Part shown: piece by piece, positions 16,928 to 23,854 of the stretch | Position numbering within the stretch: position 1 is the stretch's first letter | How the letters are laid out: every line of letters begins with the position of its first letter | Source: Streptomyces sp. NBC_01233 | GTDB taxonomy: Bacteria; Actinomycetota; Actinomycetes; Streptomycetales; Streptomycetaceae | Reading direction: 5' to 3' | Length of the DNA stretch: 64,000 nt | NCBI RefSeq assembly: GCF_035989305.1 | Contig: NZ_CP108514.1 | Coordinates: 8,660,501-8,724,500, forward strand | Made by a program: the position numbers and the translations under genes | Notes under the pieces: generated by a model | Told to the model about the DNA's origin: nothing | The model's database searches: none | The model's input: only the letters and a program-made list of their open reading frames with translations

Positions 16928-17248
16928 TACGACCTGCTCAAAGCCGCCCGCGACCAGGCCGCCACCGACCCCCACTGGCAGGCCGAGTACCGCCGATGGC
17001 GACCACCGGTCGAGCGTGCCATCGCCTGGCTCGTCGCCAAAGGCAACCGCCGCGTCCCCTACCGAGGCGTCATCAAGAACAACACCTGGCTCCACAACCG
17101 CGCCGCCGCCCTCAACCTCCGCCGCCTGATCAACCTCGGACTCACCCGCACAGGCGGCACCTGGACGATCACCCCGGCCACCGCATAACGCGAGGAGCCA
17201 CCCAGCCCAACACCGGACGGCCCCTCGAACAAGATTTTCAGGAGCGTT

Positions 17249-18523
17249 CTAGAACCAGTTGACGGTGAGCGGGAACGCGGTGGTGACGGTGGTGCCGGTG
17301 CTGTCGGTGGCGGTCGCCGTGACCTGGACCGTGCCGCTGCCCCACGGCTTGCCGGAGATGCGTCCCGAGGCGGCGTCGACGGTCAGGCCCCAGGGCAGGC
17401 CGGTGGCCGCGTACCGGTAGGCGGGCTTGCCGCCGGTGGCGGTGAGCTGGATGGTGCAGGACTGGTTGAACTTGCAGGTCTGAGGGCCGGGGTTGGCCAG
17501 CTTCAGATCACCCGGAGTGGGGGTGGGGGTCGGCGTGGGGGCCGGTGTCGGGGTGGGCGTCGGGGTGGGCGTGGGGGTCGGGGTGGGTTCCGTCGAGGTG
17601 TCGAACACCTCTCTGATCGGCTGGACGTTGGCCGCGTTGCCCGCGTGCGTCGCCGTGCCGAAGAGGTCCTCGAAGGTCCGCAGCAGGTGGTGGTGGTTGA
17701 AGGCCGTGGCGTACTTGCCCGTCTTGACCTTCGCGCCGTGGAAGACCGTGGCGATCTGGTTGGAGCCGAGGTAGTTGTCCTCGTCCCAAGTGAGCACCAG
17801 AAGACTGTTGTTGGCCTTCGCCCACTGGGCGTAGGCGTCGATGTTGTTCCTCGTCCAGGTGTCCCCCGTGTTCACGGAGCACGAGTGCATGTCGTTGCAC
17901 TGGTTGGGGACCACGAAGGAGAGGTTCGGCAGCGCCGCGAAGTTGTTCTGCGGGAACTGCGCCCATGTCTTGCCGGTGTTCAGCGGCACGTTCTTGAAGG
18001 CGAACCACGGGTTGTGCTTCTGCGCGTACTGGCCGTTCGTGCAGGCCGTGGACCCTTCGCTCGGCAGGTCCTCGTTGTACGTCGCGAAGGTCTTGCCCGC
18101 GGCGATCAGCTCCTGGCCGAGGTTCGGCGCGGTCATCGACTGCGGGGTGTAGCAGCCGTCGCCCGTGATGCCCTGGGTGGCGCCGGAGAAGAGGTTGAAG
18201 TAGTTCGGCTGGCTGGGGTGGGTCAGCGCCTTCATGCCGGTCAGGCTCGCGCCGCCGTTCGCCAGCTGGTTGACGTACGGAGCGTTCGCGCTGCCGATGA
18301 TCTCCCCGTACTGCTTGTTCTCGTACACGACGACCACCACGTGGTCGTACGTCGGCAGCGCGGCCGCGGCCGCCGCCGGCGCGGCCGAACCGCCCTCCGC
18401 GGCCTGCGAGTTGGCCACGGTGAAGGCGCCCAGCAGGCCGAGCGCGCCGAGCCCGGCCACGAGCGCCGACCAGCGGGCCCGGCGTCTCATCTCGGCCCTG
18501 GGCGAGGGTGAGGGGGTGGGCAT
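17249..18523 (-). CDS. Secreted acid-phosphatase-like phosphoesterase with PT linker and Ig-like C-terminal domain
   Basis: The start is ATG 18523 behind GGAGGAAAC; the frame is open further but without a site. The 424-residue protein has an Arg-rich signal peptide ('AEMRRRARWSALVAGLGALGLLGAFTVANSQA'), so it is exported. Residues ~55-300 match the phosphoesterase family PF04185 (acid phosphatase/phospholipase C group): 'YDHVVVVVYENKQYGEIIG', 'ALTHPSQPNYFNLFSG', 'LPSEGSTAC', 'LVLTWDEDNY', 'NHHHLLRTFEDLFG'. Then comes a (Pro-Thr)n linker and an ~85-residue putative-Ig (He_PIG-like) domain 'GDLKLANPGPQTCKFNQ...GLPWGLTVDAASGRISGKPWGSGTVQVTA'. The stop codon lies in the CTAG hit by IS-C; the coding sequence is intact. 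It follows the PKS operon with its own ribosome site after 38 bases. Confidence 0.92.
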   Translation of the reverse strand: MPTPSPSPRAEMRRRARWSALVAGLGALGLLGAFTVANSQAAEGGSAAPAAAAAALPTYDHVVVVVYENKQYGEIIGSANAPYVNQLANGGASLTGMKALTHPSQPNYFNLFSGATQGITGDGCYTPQSMTAPNLGQELIAAGKTFATYNEDLPSEGSTACTNGQYAQKHNPWFAFKNVPLNTGKTWAQFPQNNFAALPNLSFVVPNQCNDMHSCSVNTGDTWTRNNIDAYAQWAKANNSLLVLTWDEDNYLGSNQIATVFHGAKVKTGKYATAFNHHHLLRTFEDLFGTATHAGNAANVQPIREVFDTSTEPTPTPTPTPTPTPTPAPTPTPTPTPGDLKLANPGPQTCKFNQSCTIQLTATGGKPAYRYAATGLPWGLTVDAASGRISGKPWGSGTVQVTATATDSTGTTVTTAFPLTVNWF

Positions 18524-18561
18524 GGGTGTTTCCTCCCTGTCGTGGGTCCAGCGACCCGGTG

Positions 18562-19641
18562 TCAGTCCTCGCGCCGCGCCGCACCGGCCACGGCGATGTT
18601 CAGGAAGCGCGGTACGGGCCGCCCCCGGCCGCGGAAGTCCTCCGCGACCGCGGCCCGCACCGCCGTCAGTCGTGCCTCGGGCAGCAGCACCAGCACGCTC
18701 CGCCCCGGCCGCGGCCCGGGCTGCCACGCACTCAGCGCACCGGCCCGCCGGGCACAGGACACCGCCCGCGCCAGCTCCCGCGACCGGTCCGCGGCCTCGC
18801 CCCGGACGGCGACCAGCACCAGTCGGGCCCCCGAGGCCGCCGGGTCGAAGGGCACGTACCGCTGTCGCCGCCGGGGTTGCGGACCCACCAGCAGGGCCCG
18901 GCCGGGCCGGGCGAAGAGCACCGCCCGGCGCAGCCCGTCGTCCCCGTCCGGCAGCGCACCGGCCAGCAGCCGGGCCAGGTCCGCGCGGTCCGGCCGCTCA
19001 CCCGCCGCCGCGTGCACGTCGGCCACCGCCAGCGCCACCGCGCACTCGGCGGGCTCCGCCGTGGCCAGGCCGGCGGCCCCCGTGAGCGAACCCTGCACGT
19101 GCAGGTCCGTTCCGCCGCGGCCGTGACCGGCACGGGCCAGCTCCCGCAGCACGGTGTACGGCCGCACGGCCCAGTCGGGTGCGGCGGGAGGCGGCCCGGA
19201 CAGCGTCAGCGGCAGATCGCAGCTGTCCGTGGGGTGGGCGAGGGAGCTGAGCCGCACCAGACCGTCGGTGCGCGGGGCCGCGGCAGCAGCCGTGGGCCAG
19301 CCGGCCGCCGCGACCAGCCCGGGCGAGCCCAGGTGGAAGGCGTACGGCGCGCTCCACACGGCGGCGGGGGGCCGCCCGTGCGCGGCCTCCAGCGCGTAGG
19401 CGACGAGCCGGAACAACGGATCGGCGGTGGCCCGCCTGGCCAGGTCGCCTCCGGCGGGGTCAGCCGAGTCGCCTCCGGCAGGGCCTGGGGCCTCCGTCCC
19501 GTCCGGGCGGAAACCGGGGCTCCGCCCCGGACCCCGCGCCTCGAACTCCCCCGGACTCCGTCCTGGGGTCCCCCCGGGCGAGGCCGGATCGGCTCCCGCA
19601 GCCGGGGGCAACCGGCGCCCGGAGGCTCCCGGGCCCGTCAC
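18562..19641 (-). CDS. Degenerate galactokinase-like GHMP-family protein
   Basis: The start is GTG 19641, overlapping the methyltransferase stop (GTGA). The 359-residue product resembles galactokinase in order and spacing: 'VWSAPYAFHLGSPG' in place of 'W.APGRVNLIGEHTDY', 'PRTDGLVRLSSL', 'DWAVRPYTVLRELARAGH', 'GGTDLHVQGSLTGAAGLATAEPAECAVALAVADVH' in place of 'GADL...VP.GAGLSSSAA.E.A.ALA', and the C-terminal 'RFLNIAVAGAARRED'. The substrate-binding GEH.DY and ATP-loop GLSSSAA signatures are both altered (GLATAEP). It is therefore probably not a working sugar kinase; it may be a structural or binding protein for the cluster product. The first ~80 residues are Gly/Pro-rich and disordered-looking. 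Confidence 0.65.
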   Translation of the reverse strand: MTGPGASGRRLPPAAGADPASPGGTPGRSPGEFEARGPGRSPGFRPDGTEAPGPAGGDSADPAGGDLARRATADPLFRLVAYALEAAHGRPPAAVWSAPYAFHLGSPGLVAAAGWPTAAAAAPRTDGLVRLSSLAHPTDSCDLPLTLSGPPPAAPDWAVRPYTVLRELARAGHGRGGTDLHVQGSLTGAAGLATAEPAECAVALAVADVHAAAGERPDRADLARLLAGALPDGDDGLRRAVLFARPGRALLVGPQPRRRQRYVPFDPAASGARLVLVAVRGEAADRSRELARAVSCARRAGALSAWQPGPRPGRSVLVLLPEARLTAVRAAVAEDFRGRGRPVPRFLNIAVAGAARRED

Positions 19642-21494
19642 GGCGTGTCCTTGCGGGCCAGCATCCGGTAGGCGTTGCCGCCGTCCGTGCGGTGGGCCGC
19701 CGCCGTGCGCAGGGCGTCGAGTACCGCCGCGCCCGCGAAGGCCGGCAGGGCGGCCAGCCGAACGGCGTGGGCGAGGGCCCGGGTGCGGGCCGTGGCCGGG
19801 GGACCCCACGGGCGGTCCGGGTCCGGGGCCAGCCGCGTCGCCGTGAGCGCCACCGCGCCGAAGAAGTCGTTGCCCTGGTGGGCCGGTCCGTGCTCCTCGG
19901 CGAGGACGGTGAACCCCCGGTCGGCCAGTGCCTCGCGCAGGTTCGCGGCGGGCACCAGGTGCTGGTGCTGGGGCTGGAACCAGGGCAGCCACACGGGGCC
20001 GAGCAGCCGGGCCATCCGTGATTCCGGGTCGGGCAGCTCGATGGTCAGGAAGCCGCCGGGGGCCAGGACGGAGGCCGCCGCGTCCAGTTCGGCGAGCGGA
20101 TCCCGGGTGTGTTCCAGGTAGTGGTACATGCTGACCACCTCGTACTGGCCCGCCAGCTTCGACGCGAACTCCGGGAACTGCCCCTGGTACCCGGTCTCCA
20201 CCCAGCCGCGGCGCTCCGCCTCGCGGACCCCGTCGCCCATGTCGAGCCCGTCGAAACGGGTCCGCGGCCAGACGGCCCGCGCCGTGTTGCAGAAGTGGCC
20301 GTGTCCGGTGCCCACATCGAGCCAGGACAACGGCTCGGCGTGCGGCAGGAGCATCTCGGCGCGCCCCCGGTAGGCGGCGCCCAGCCTTCCGAAGACCGTG
20401 CCCGCGCCCTCGCCGCCGCGCCCGTCGTAGAAGTCTCGGTAGTAGAACTCCAGGCCCTCCGGGGTCAGTCGGGGGTTCTGGAAGACGTGCCCGCACTCCC
20501 CGCACTGTTCCAGGGTGAAGAGGACCGGTTTGCCCTGGAGCAGGTCGGGCACCCGGACCCGGACGGCGAGCCGGCCGGAGCCGCACCACGGGCAGTCCGG
20601 GCGGCGCGGGTCGAGGAAGTGTGCGACACCCGTGGTCAGTTCGGCCTGATAGGCGGCGGCCCGCGCGCGGTCCTCGCCGCTTGCGTCCCAGCCGGCCGCC
20701 GCGGCCGTACGCAGGGCGGCGTCGAGCGAGCGCAGCGGCCGGGCCGCGGTGGCCCGGGCCAGATCGGCGGGCCTCAGCGGGGAGCCCGGCCCGCCCAGGG
20801 CGAGGTACGGCTGGAGCCAGTACAGCCCGGCCGCGGCCGCGCCCCACCGGCCCTGGCGCAGCGCGACACCCGCCAGCAGCGCCAGCCCGCCGAGCTGCGC
20901 GGCGGCCAGCGCCCCCGGCGGCAGCCCCCGGGCCCGCAGCTCGGCGACCCGTGCCGGTCCCCGGGGCTCGTCGGGTCCTCCACAGCTCAGGCCGGGGGCG
21001 ATGGCCAGGCCGGTCGCGTCGGCGGCGTACTCCTTCAACCGGCGGGTCAGTGCGCTGAGTTCCGCCGGATGGGGGCGCGGCCCGACGGGATCCACCCCGG
21101 CCCGCGCCAGCACCTCCTCGGCGACGAGCACGGCGAACCCGGCCCCGCGCCCCTCACCGAGCCGGTCCCACCGGTACCGGGCGGGATCGACCAGCCGCAG
21201 GAGCCCCAGCGCCCGCTCGGCGGCCAGGTCCGCGGGCAGCAGGTCCAGCACCCGCAGCCCCTCCCTTTCGGCGTGTGCGCAGGCGGCGAGGAAGGTGGCC
21301 GCATCGGGCTCGACGCCGCGGGCGGTGAGCAGCCGCCATCCGGCCGGCCGCGGCACGCCGGCTGCCGCGGACGGGGTCGCGGGCAGCACCGGGATCGCCC
21401 GAAGCCGGCGCCCGGCGCGTACGGTGCCCGCGGCGAGTGCGGCCAGTAACACCGCGGAGGTCCACCGGACCCGGGAGAGCGGGGGTGGCGTCAT
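19638..21494 (-). CDS. Membrane-anchored SAM-dependent methyltransferase with zinc ribbon
   Basis: 618 residues from ATG 21494, which overlaps the upstream stop (ATGA). A hydrophobic N-terminal stretch ('AVLLAALAAGTVRAGRRLRA') may anchor it. Residues ~40-290 are a helical domain of unknown role. Near residue 300 is a two-knuckle zinc site 'CPWCGSG' and 'CGECGHVFQNPRL', the usual lead-in to class I methyltransferases of the C-methyl/O-methyl sugar type. The SAM motif 'LSWLDVGTGHGHFCNTA' is near 390, followed by 'YEVVSMYHYLEHTRDPLAELDAAASVLAPGGFLTIELPDPES'. It probably methylates the polyketide/lipid product or its sugar. It sits fourth from the end of a translationally coupled operon. Confidence 0.85.
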   Translation of the reverse strand: MTPPPLSRVRWTSAVLLAALAAGTVRAGRRLRAIPVLPATPSAAAGVPRPAGWRLLTARGVEPDAATFLAACAHAEREGLRVLDLLPADLAAERALGLLRLVDPARYRWDRLGEGRGAGFAVLVAEEVLARAGVDPVGPRPHPAELSALTRRLKEYAADATGLAIAPGLSCGGPDEPRGPARVAELRARGLPPGALAAAQLGGLALLAGVALRQGRWGAAAAGLYWLQPYLALGGPGSPLRPADLARATAARPLRSLDAALRTAAAAGWDASGEDRARAAAYQAELTTGVAHFLDPRRPDCPWCGSGRLAVRVRVPDLLQGKPVLFTLEQCGECGHVFQNPRLTPEGLEFYYRDFYDGRGGEGAGTVFGRLGAAYRGRAEMLLPHAEPLSWLDVGTGHGHFCNTARAVWPRTRFDGLDMGDGVREAERRGWVETGYQGQFPEFASKLAGQYEVVSMYHYLEHTRDPLAELDAAASVLAPGGFLTIELPDPESRMARLLGPVWLPWFQPQHQHLVPAANLREALADRGFTVLAEEHGPAHQGNDFFGAVALTATRLAPDPDRPWGPPATARTRALAHAVRLAALPAFAGAAVLDALRTAAAHRTDGGNAYRMLARKDTP

Positions 21495-22663
21495 AGCAGC
21501 TTCTCCAACCGGTCGGCCGCGGCGGCAGCCCCGCCCGCCGCGGCGAATGAGGTCTGGATCCGCCGGGCGGCCCGGCGGGGGCCGGGATCGTCCAGCACGG
21601 CCGTGAGCGCGTCGCGCAGTTCCTCGGCCCGGGTCCTGCCGAAGCGCACCCGGATTCCGGCTCCTGCCTCGACCACCTGCCGGGCCACGATCGGCTGGTC
21701 GTCCCGGATCGGGGCGACGACCAGCGGCAGCCCGTGCGCGAGGGCCTCGCAGACGGTGTTGTGGCCGGCGTGGCAGACCACCGCGTCCAGGTGCGGCAGC
21801 AGTTCCAGCTGCGGGACGCTCTCCTGGAGCAGTACGTGGCCGGGCACCGGCCCGATGAGCGCGGAGGGCGCCGCCAGCACGAACTGGACCTCCTCGGCGA
21901 GCCGTTCGGCGGCTCCCAGTACCGCGCCGTAGAAGCGGGCACCGGCCTCCTGGTTGAGGGTGCCCAGGGACACCAGCACCCGCCGCCGCGCCGGGTCCAG
22001 CCGCTGCCAGGGGAATCCGGGCGCGACCGGCCGGGCCCCGAAGGCCGGCCCGACGTAGGCGTGGTGGGCCGGGAACTCCCCGGCGGTTCCGACGAGTTCG
22101 GGAGTGGAGAAGACCAGGACCAGCCGCTCCGAGAACCGCGGGTCCCAGCCCCCGGACTCCCGCGCCGCGTCACCGAACTCCGCGAGCAGGCCGGAGATCT
22201 GCCCGGCCACCCACTCCCCGACCTTCGGGAAGTCCGCGAAGGGCCGGGTCAGTTCCGCCGAGGTGCTGGCGGAGGTCGCCCACGGCACCCCGAGCCGCCG
22301 GGCGACCAGCGGCCCGGCCAGGGCCTGCTGGTCGGCGACCATCACGTCCGGCCCGAACGCCCGGACGGCCCGTTCCACCCCCGGCACCATCGCCCGGGCG
22401 AGCGGAACCAGCGCCTCCTCCCACAGGAACCGCAGCGCCCCCACCCCGCGCAGATCGCGCCAGCGCTCGTGCAGCGCCGAGTACCCGCCGCCCGCCTCCT
22501 CGCCGGCCGGCAGGATCCGCGCCTGCGCGGGCAGCAGCCGGGCCAGCGCGGAGGCCGGCCCCGCCCAGGCGATCTCGTGTCCCCGGGCCGCCAGTTCGGC
22601 CCCGACGGCCACCGTCGGATTGACGTGCCCCGCCAGCGGGGGCACGGTGAACAGCACCTTCAC
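21491..22663 (-). CDS. GT1-family (UDP-glycosyltransferase / macrolide type) glycosyltransferase
   Basis: The start is GTG 22663, overlapping the hydrolase stop by four bases. The 390-residue protein has the GT-B fold with 'VKVLFTVPPLAGHVNPTVAVGAELAARGHEIAWAG' at the N-terminus and the nucleotide-sugar site 'PQLELLPHLDAVVCHAGHNTVCEALAHGLPLVVAPIRDDQPIVARQVVEAGAGIRV' near the C-terminus; the HAGHNT segment is the family's HGG.GT equivalent. Such enzymes transfer a sugar from an NDP donor to a polyketide, sterol or lipid acceptor. In this operon the acceptor is probably the chain made by the synthase. No sugar-biosynthesis genes lie nearby, so a primary-metabolism NDP-sugar is the likely donor. 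Confidence 0.92.
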   Translation of the reverse strand: MKVLFTVPPLAGHVNPTVAVGAELAARGHEIAWAGPASALARLLPAQARILPAGEEAGGGYSALHERWRDLRGVGALRFLWEEALVPLARAMVPGVERAVRAFGPDVMVADQQALAGPLVARRLGVPWATSASTSAELTRPFADFPKVGEWVAGQISGLLAEFGDAARESGGWDPRFSERLVLVFSTPELVGTAGEFPAHHAYVGPAFGARPVAPGFPWQRLDPARRRVLVSLGTLNQEAGARFYGAVLGAAERLAEEVQFVLAAPSALIGPVPGHVLLQESVPQLELLPHLDAVVCHAGHNTVCEALAHGLPLVVAPIRDDQPIVARQVVEAGAGIRVRFGRTRAEELRDALTAVLDDPGPRRAARRIQTSFAAAGGAAAAADRLEKLL

Positions 22664-23526
22664 CGGACCAGCGCTCCCGCCCGCGGCCGTACCGCTGCCG
22701 CAGCCGTCGTGGCGGTCGAGTCCGCCGGAGCCCTCGCGGCTGTCGCGTCGAGATGGGCCAGCACGGACTCCCGTAGCACCCCACTGCTCTCCTTGAGCAC
22801 GTCGTGCCCCAGACCCGGCAGGATCCGCAGCGCCCCCCGCGGGGCGTGGCGGGCCAGCTCCCGGGCCCCCGGCACCAGTTCGGAGTGCTCGCCGCAGACG
22901 GCCAGGACCGGGCAGCGCAGCCGGGCGTAGTCGGCCGGGGTGAAGGTGCGGCTCGCGGCGATGTCGTCGATGAGCGTGGTGCGGTTGAGGAGGGCGTCGG
23001 CGATGGCCGTGAGGTTGGCGGCCTTGCGCAGGCGCAGGGTGAGCAGCTCGGCGGGGACCGGGCTGTCCTCCAGGCTGAGCGCGGCCGCCGACAGGGTGTC
23101 CACCATGTTCTCCACCCACGCCCCGCCGAGCGGGGGTTCGAGGAGGGTGAGCCCGGCGACGAGGTCGGGCCGGGCCAGGGCGGCGTGCAGGGCGAGGGTC
23201 CCGCCGTAGCTGTTGCCGACCAGGTGGACCGGGCGCTGCCCGAGGCCCAGCGCGCCGAGCAGGGCGAAGAGGTCCCGTACGGCGGTGCGGCTGTCGTAGC
23301 CGGAGGCCGGGCGCTCGGTACGGCCGTGGCCGCGCAGGTCGTAGAGGACGGCTTCGTGCCCGGCCCGGGCCACCGGCACGGCCAGGGGGCAGTAGAAGGA
23401 GGAGAGGTTGTCGACGACCAGCCCGTGCAGGAAGACCACGACCGGGCGGTCCGGGGCGTCGGCTCCGTCGGCGGCCGGGAGCCGCTGGACGTGGAAGCGC
23501 AGGGAGTTGGCGAGGACGACGGCCAT
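22660..23526 (-). CDS. Alpha/beta hydrolase (possible product-release thioesterase)
   Basis: 288 residues from ATG 23526, seven bases after the ACP stop. Alpha/beta-hydrolase motifs in order: 'VVVFLHGLVVDNLS' (oxyanion HG), 'DLRGHGRTERPA', the nucleophile elbow 'HLVGNSYGGTLALHAAL' with Ser in GNSYGG near residue 103, an acidic residue in 'LAVCGEHSELVPG', and the catalytic His in 'LPGLGHDVLKES'. There is no signal peptide. By position between a free ACP and tailoring genes it may release or edit the acyl chain from the synthase, acting as a discrete thioesterase; a simple esterase role cannot be excluded. The tail after residue ~265 is Ala-rich and low complexity. Confidence 0.88.
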   Translation of the reverse strand: MAVVLANSLRFHVQRLPAADGADAPDRPVVVFLHGLVVDNLSSFYCPLAVPVARAGHEAVLYDLRGHGRTERPASGYDSRTAVRDLFALLGALGLGQRPVHLVGNSYGGTLALHAALARPDLVAGLTLLEPPLGGAWVENMVDTLSAAALSLEDSPVPAELLTLRLRKAANLTAIADALLNRTTLIDDIAASRTFTPADYARLRCPVLAVCGEHSELVPGARELARHAPRGALRILPGLGHDVLKESSGVLRESVLAHLDATAARAPADSTATTAAAAVRPRAGALVR

Positions 23527-23533
23527 GGCGGGC

Positions 23534-23854
23534 TCAGCCGGCCGACGCGGGCGAGTCGCCCGCCGAGACCCGGGCCAGGGAGGTGTGCGTGATCCGGCCG
23601 ATGTGGGTGACGAGCTCGCCGACGGACATGGCCAGGATGGCGTCCATGTCCTTCTCCGCCAGGAAGCCCATCAGGTCCACGTCGGCGCCGTAACGGTGGT
23701 GGAGCAGCTCGGCGAGGGCCACGAACTCGATGCTCTCCAGGGCGAGGTCCTCGTTGAACGTCGTCTTCATCGTGACCTCCTCCGCGAGGAGGTACTCGTC
23801 GCCGACGATCTCCACGAGCATGCCCGTGATCTCGGTGAGGATGTCAGTTGCCAT
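23534..23854 (-). CDS. Discrete acyl carrier protein
   Basis: 106 residues from ATG 23854; the start overlaps the end of the PKS2 gene by 11 bases. 'TTFNEDLALESIEFVALAELLHHRYGADVDLMGFLAEKDMDAILAMSVGELVTHI' is a carrier-protein helix bundle, and Ser41 in 'LALESIEFVAL' is the phosphopantetheine attachment site (normally D/E-S-I/L). The acidic helix 2 is typical. It provides a second, free carrier in addition to the ACP domain in PKS1, and may hold the starter, the final chain or a tailoring substrate. The phosphopantetheinyl transferase domain of PKS2 is the obvious activating enzyme. Confidence 0.92.
   Translation of the reverse strand: MATDILTEITGMLVEIVGDEYLLAEEVTMKTTFNEDLALESIEFVALAELLHHRYGADVDLMGFLAEKDMDAILAMSVGELVTHIGRITHTSLARVSAGDSPASAG

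Larger units (their letters stand above)
13775..17188 (+). pseudogene. IS1182-family transposase gene of IS-C, split by IS-D
   Basis: The 5' part (13775-15100) encodes an IS1182 transposase up to 'GRVFSVHAQYD', with the first Asp in 'ALDSTVLDD', the second in 'GDAAYGTGD' and a Cys cluster 'CATCPLKDRC'. The 3' part (16934-17188) resumes with 'LLKAARDQAATDPHWQAEYRRWRPPVERAIAWLV', which holds the catalytic Glu, and ends in 'GGTWTITPATA'. Removing IS-D plus one TACGAC restores one in-frame gene of about 526 codons. As it stands, the first part runs eight codons into IS-D and stops at 15130, losing the third acidic residue, so it is inactive. Confidence 0.85.
13713..17248 (+). mobile_element. IS-C: IS1182-like element interrupted by IS-D
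   Basis: Ends share AA plus the core CTGAAAATCT at the same distance: 13713 reads AAGATCACTGAAAATCT and the complement of the right end reads AACGCTCCTGAAAATCT. Without IS-D and its duplicated TACGAC the element is about 1.7 kb. It targeted CTAG. As IS-B sits in its left CTAG copy, IS-C was the first element to land here. Confidence 0.75.

Noticed and set aside
10397..17252. Composite transposon or integrated plasmid/ICE
   Set aside because: The elements are of different families, each with its own target duplication, and there is no passenger gene, integrase or tRNA attachment site. Sequential insertions explain all junctions.
17493..17600. Short G/T-rich repeats (GGGGTCGG/GTGGGGGT type) resembling a minisatellite or CRISPR
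   Set aside because: They encode the Pro-Thr linker of the phosphatase; there are no spacers and the units are codon-phased.
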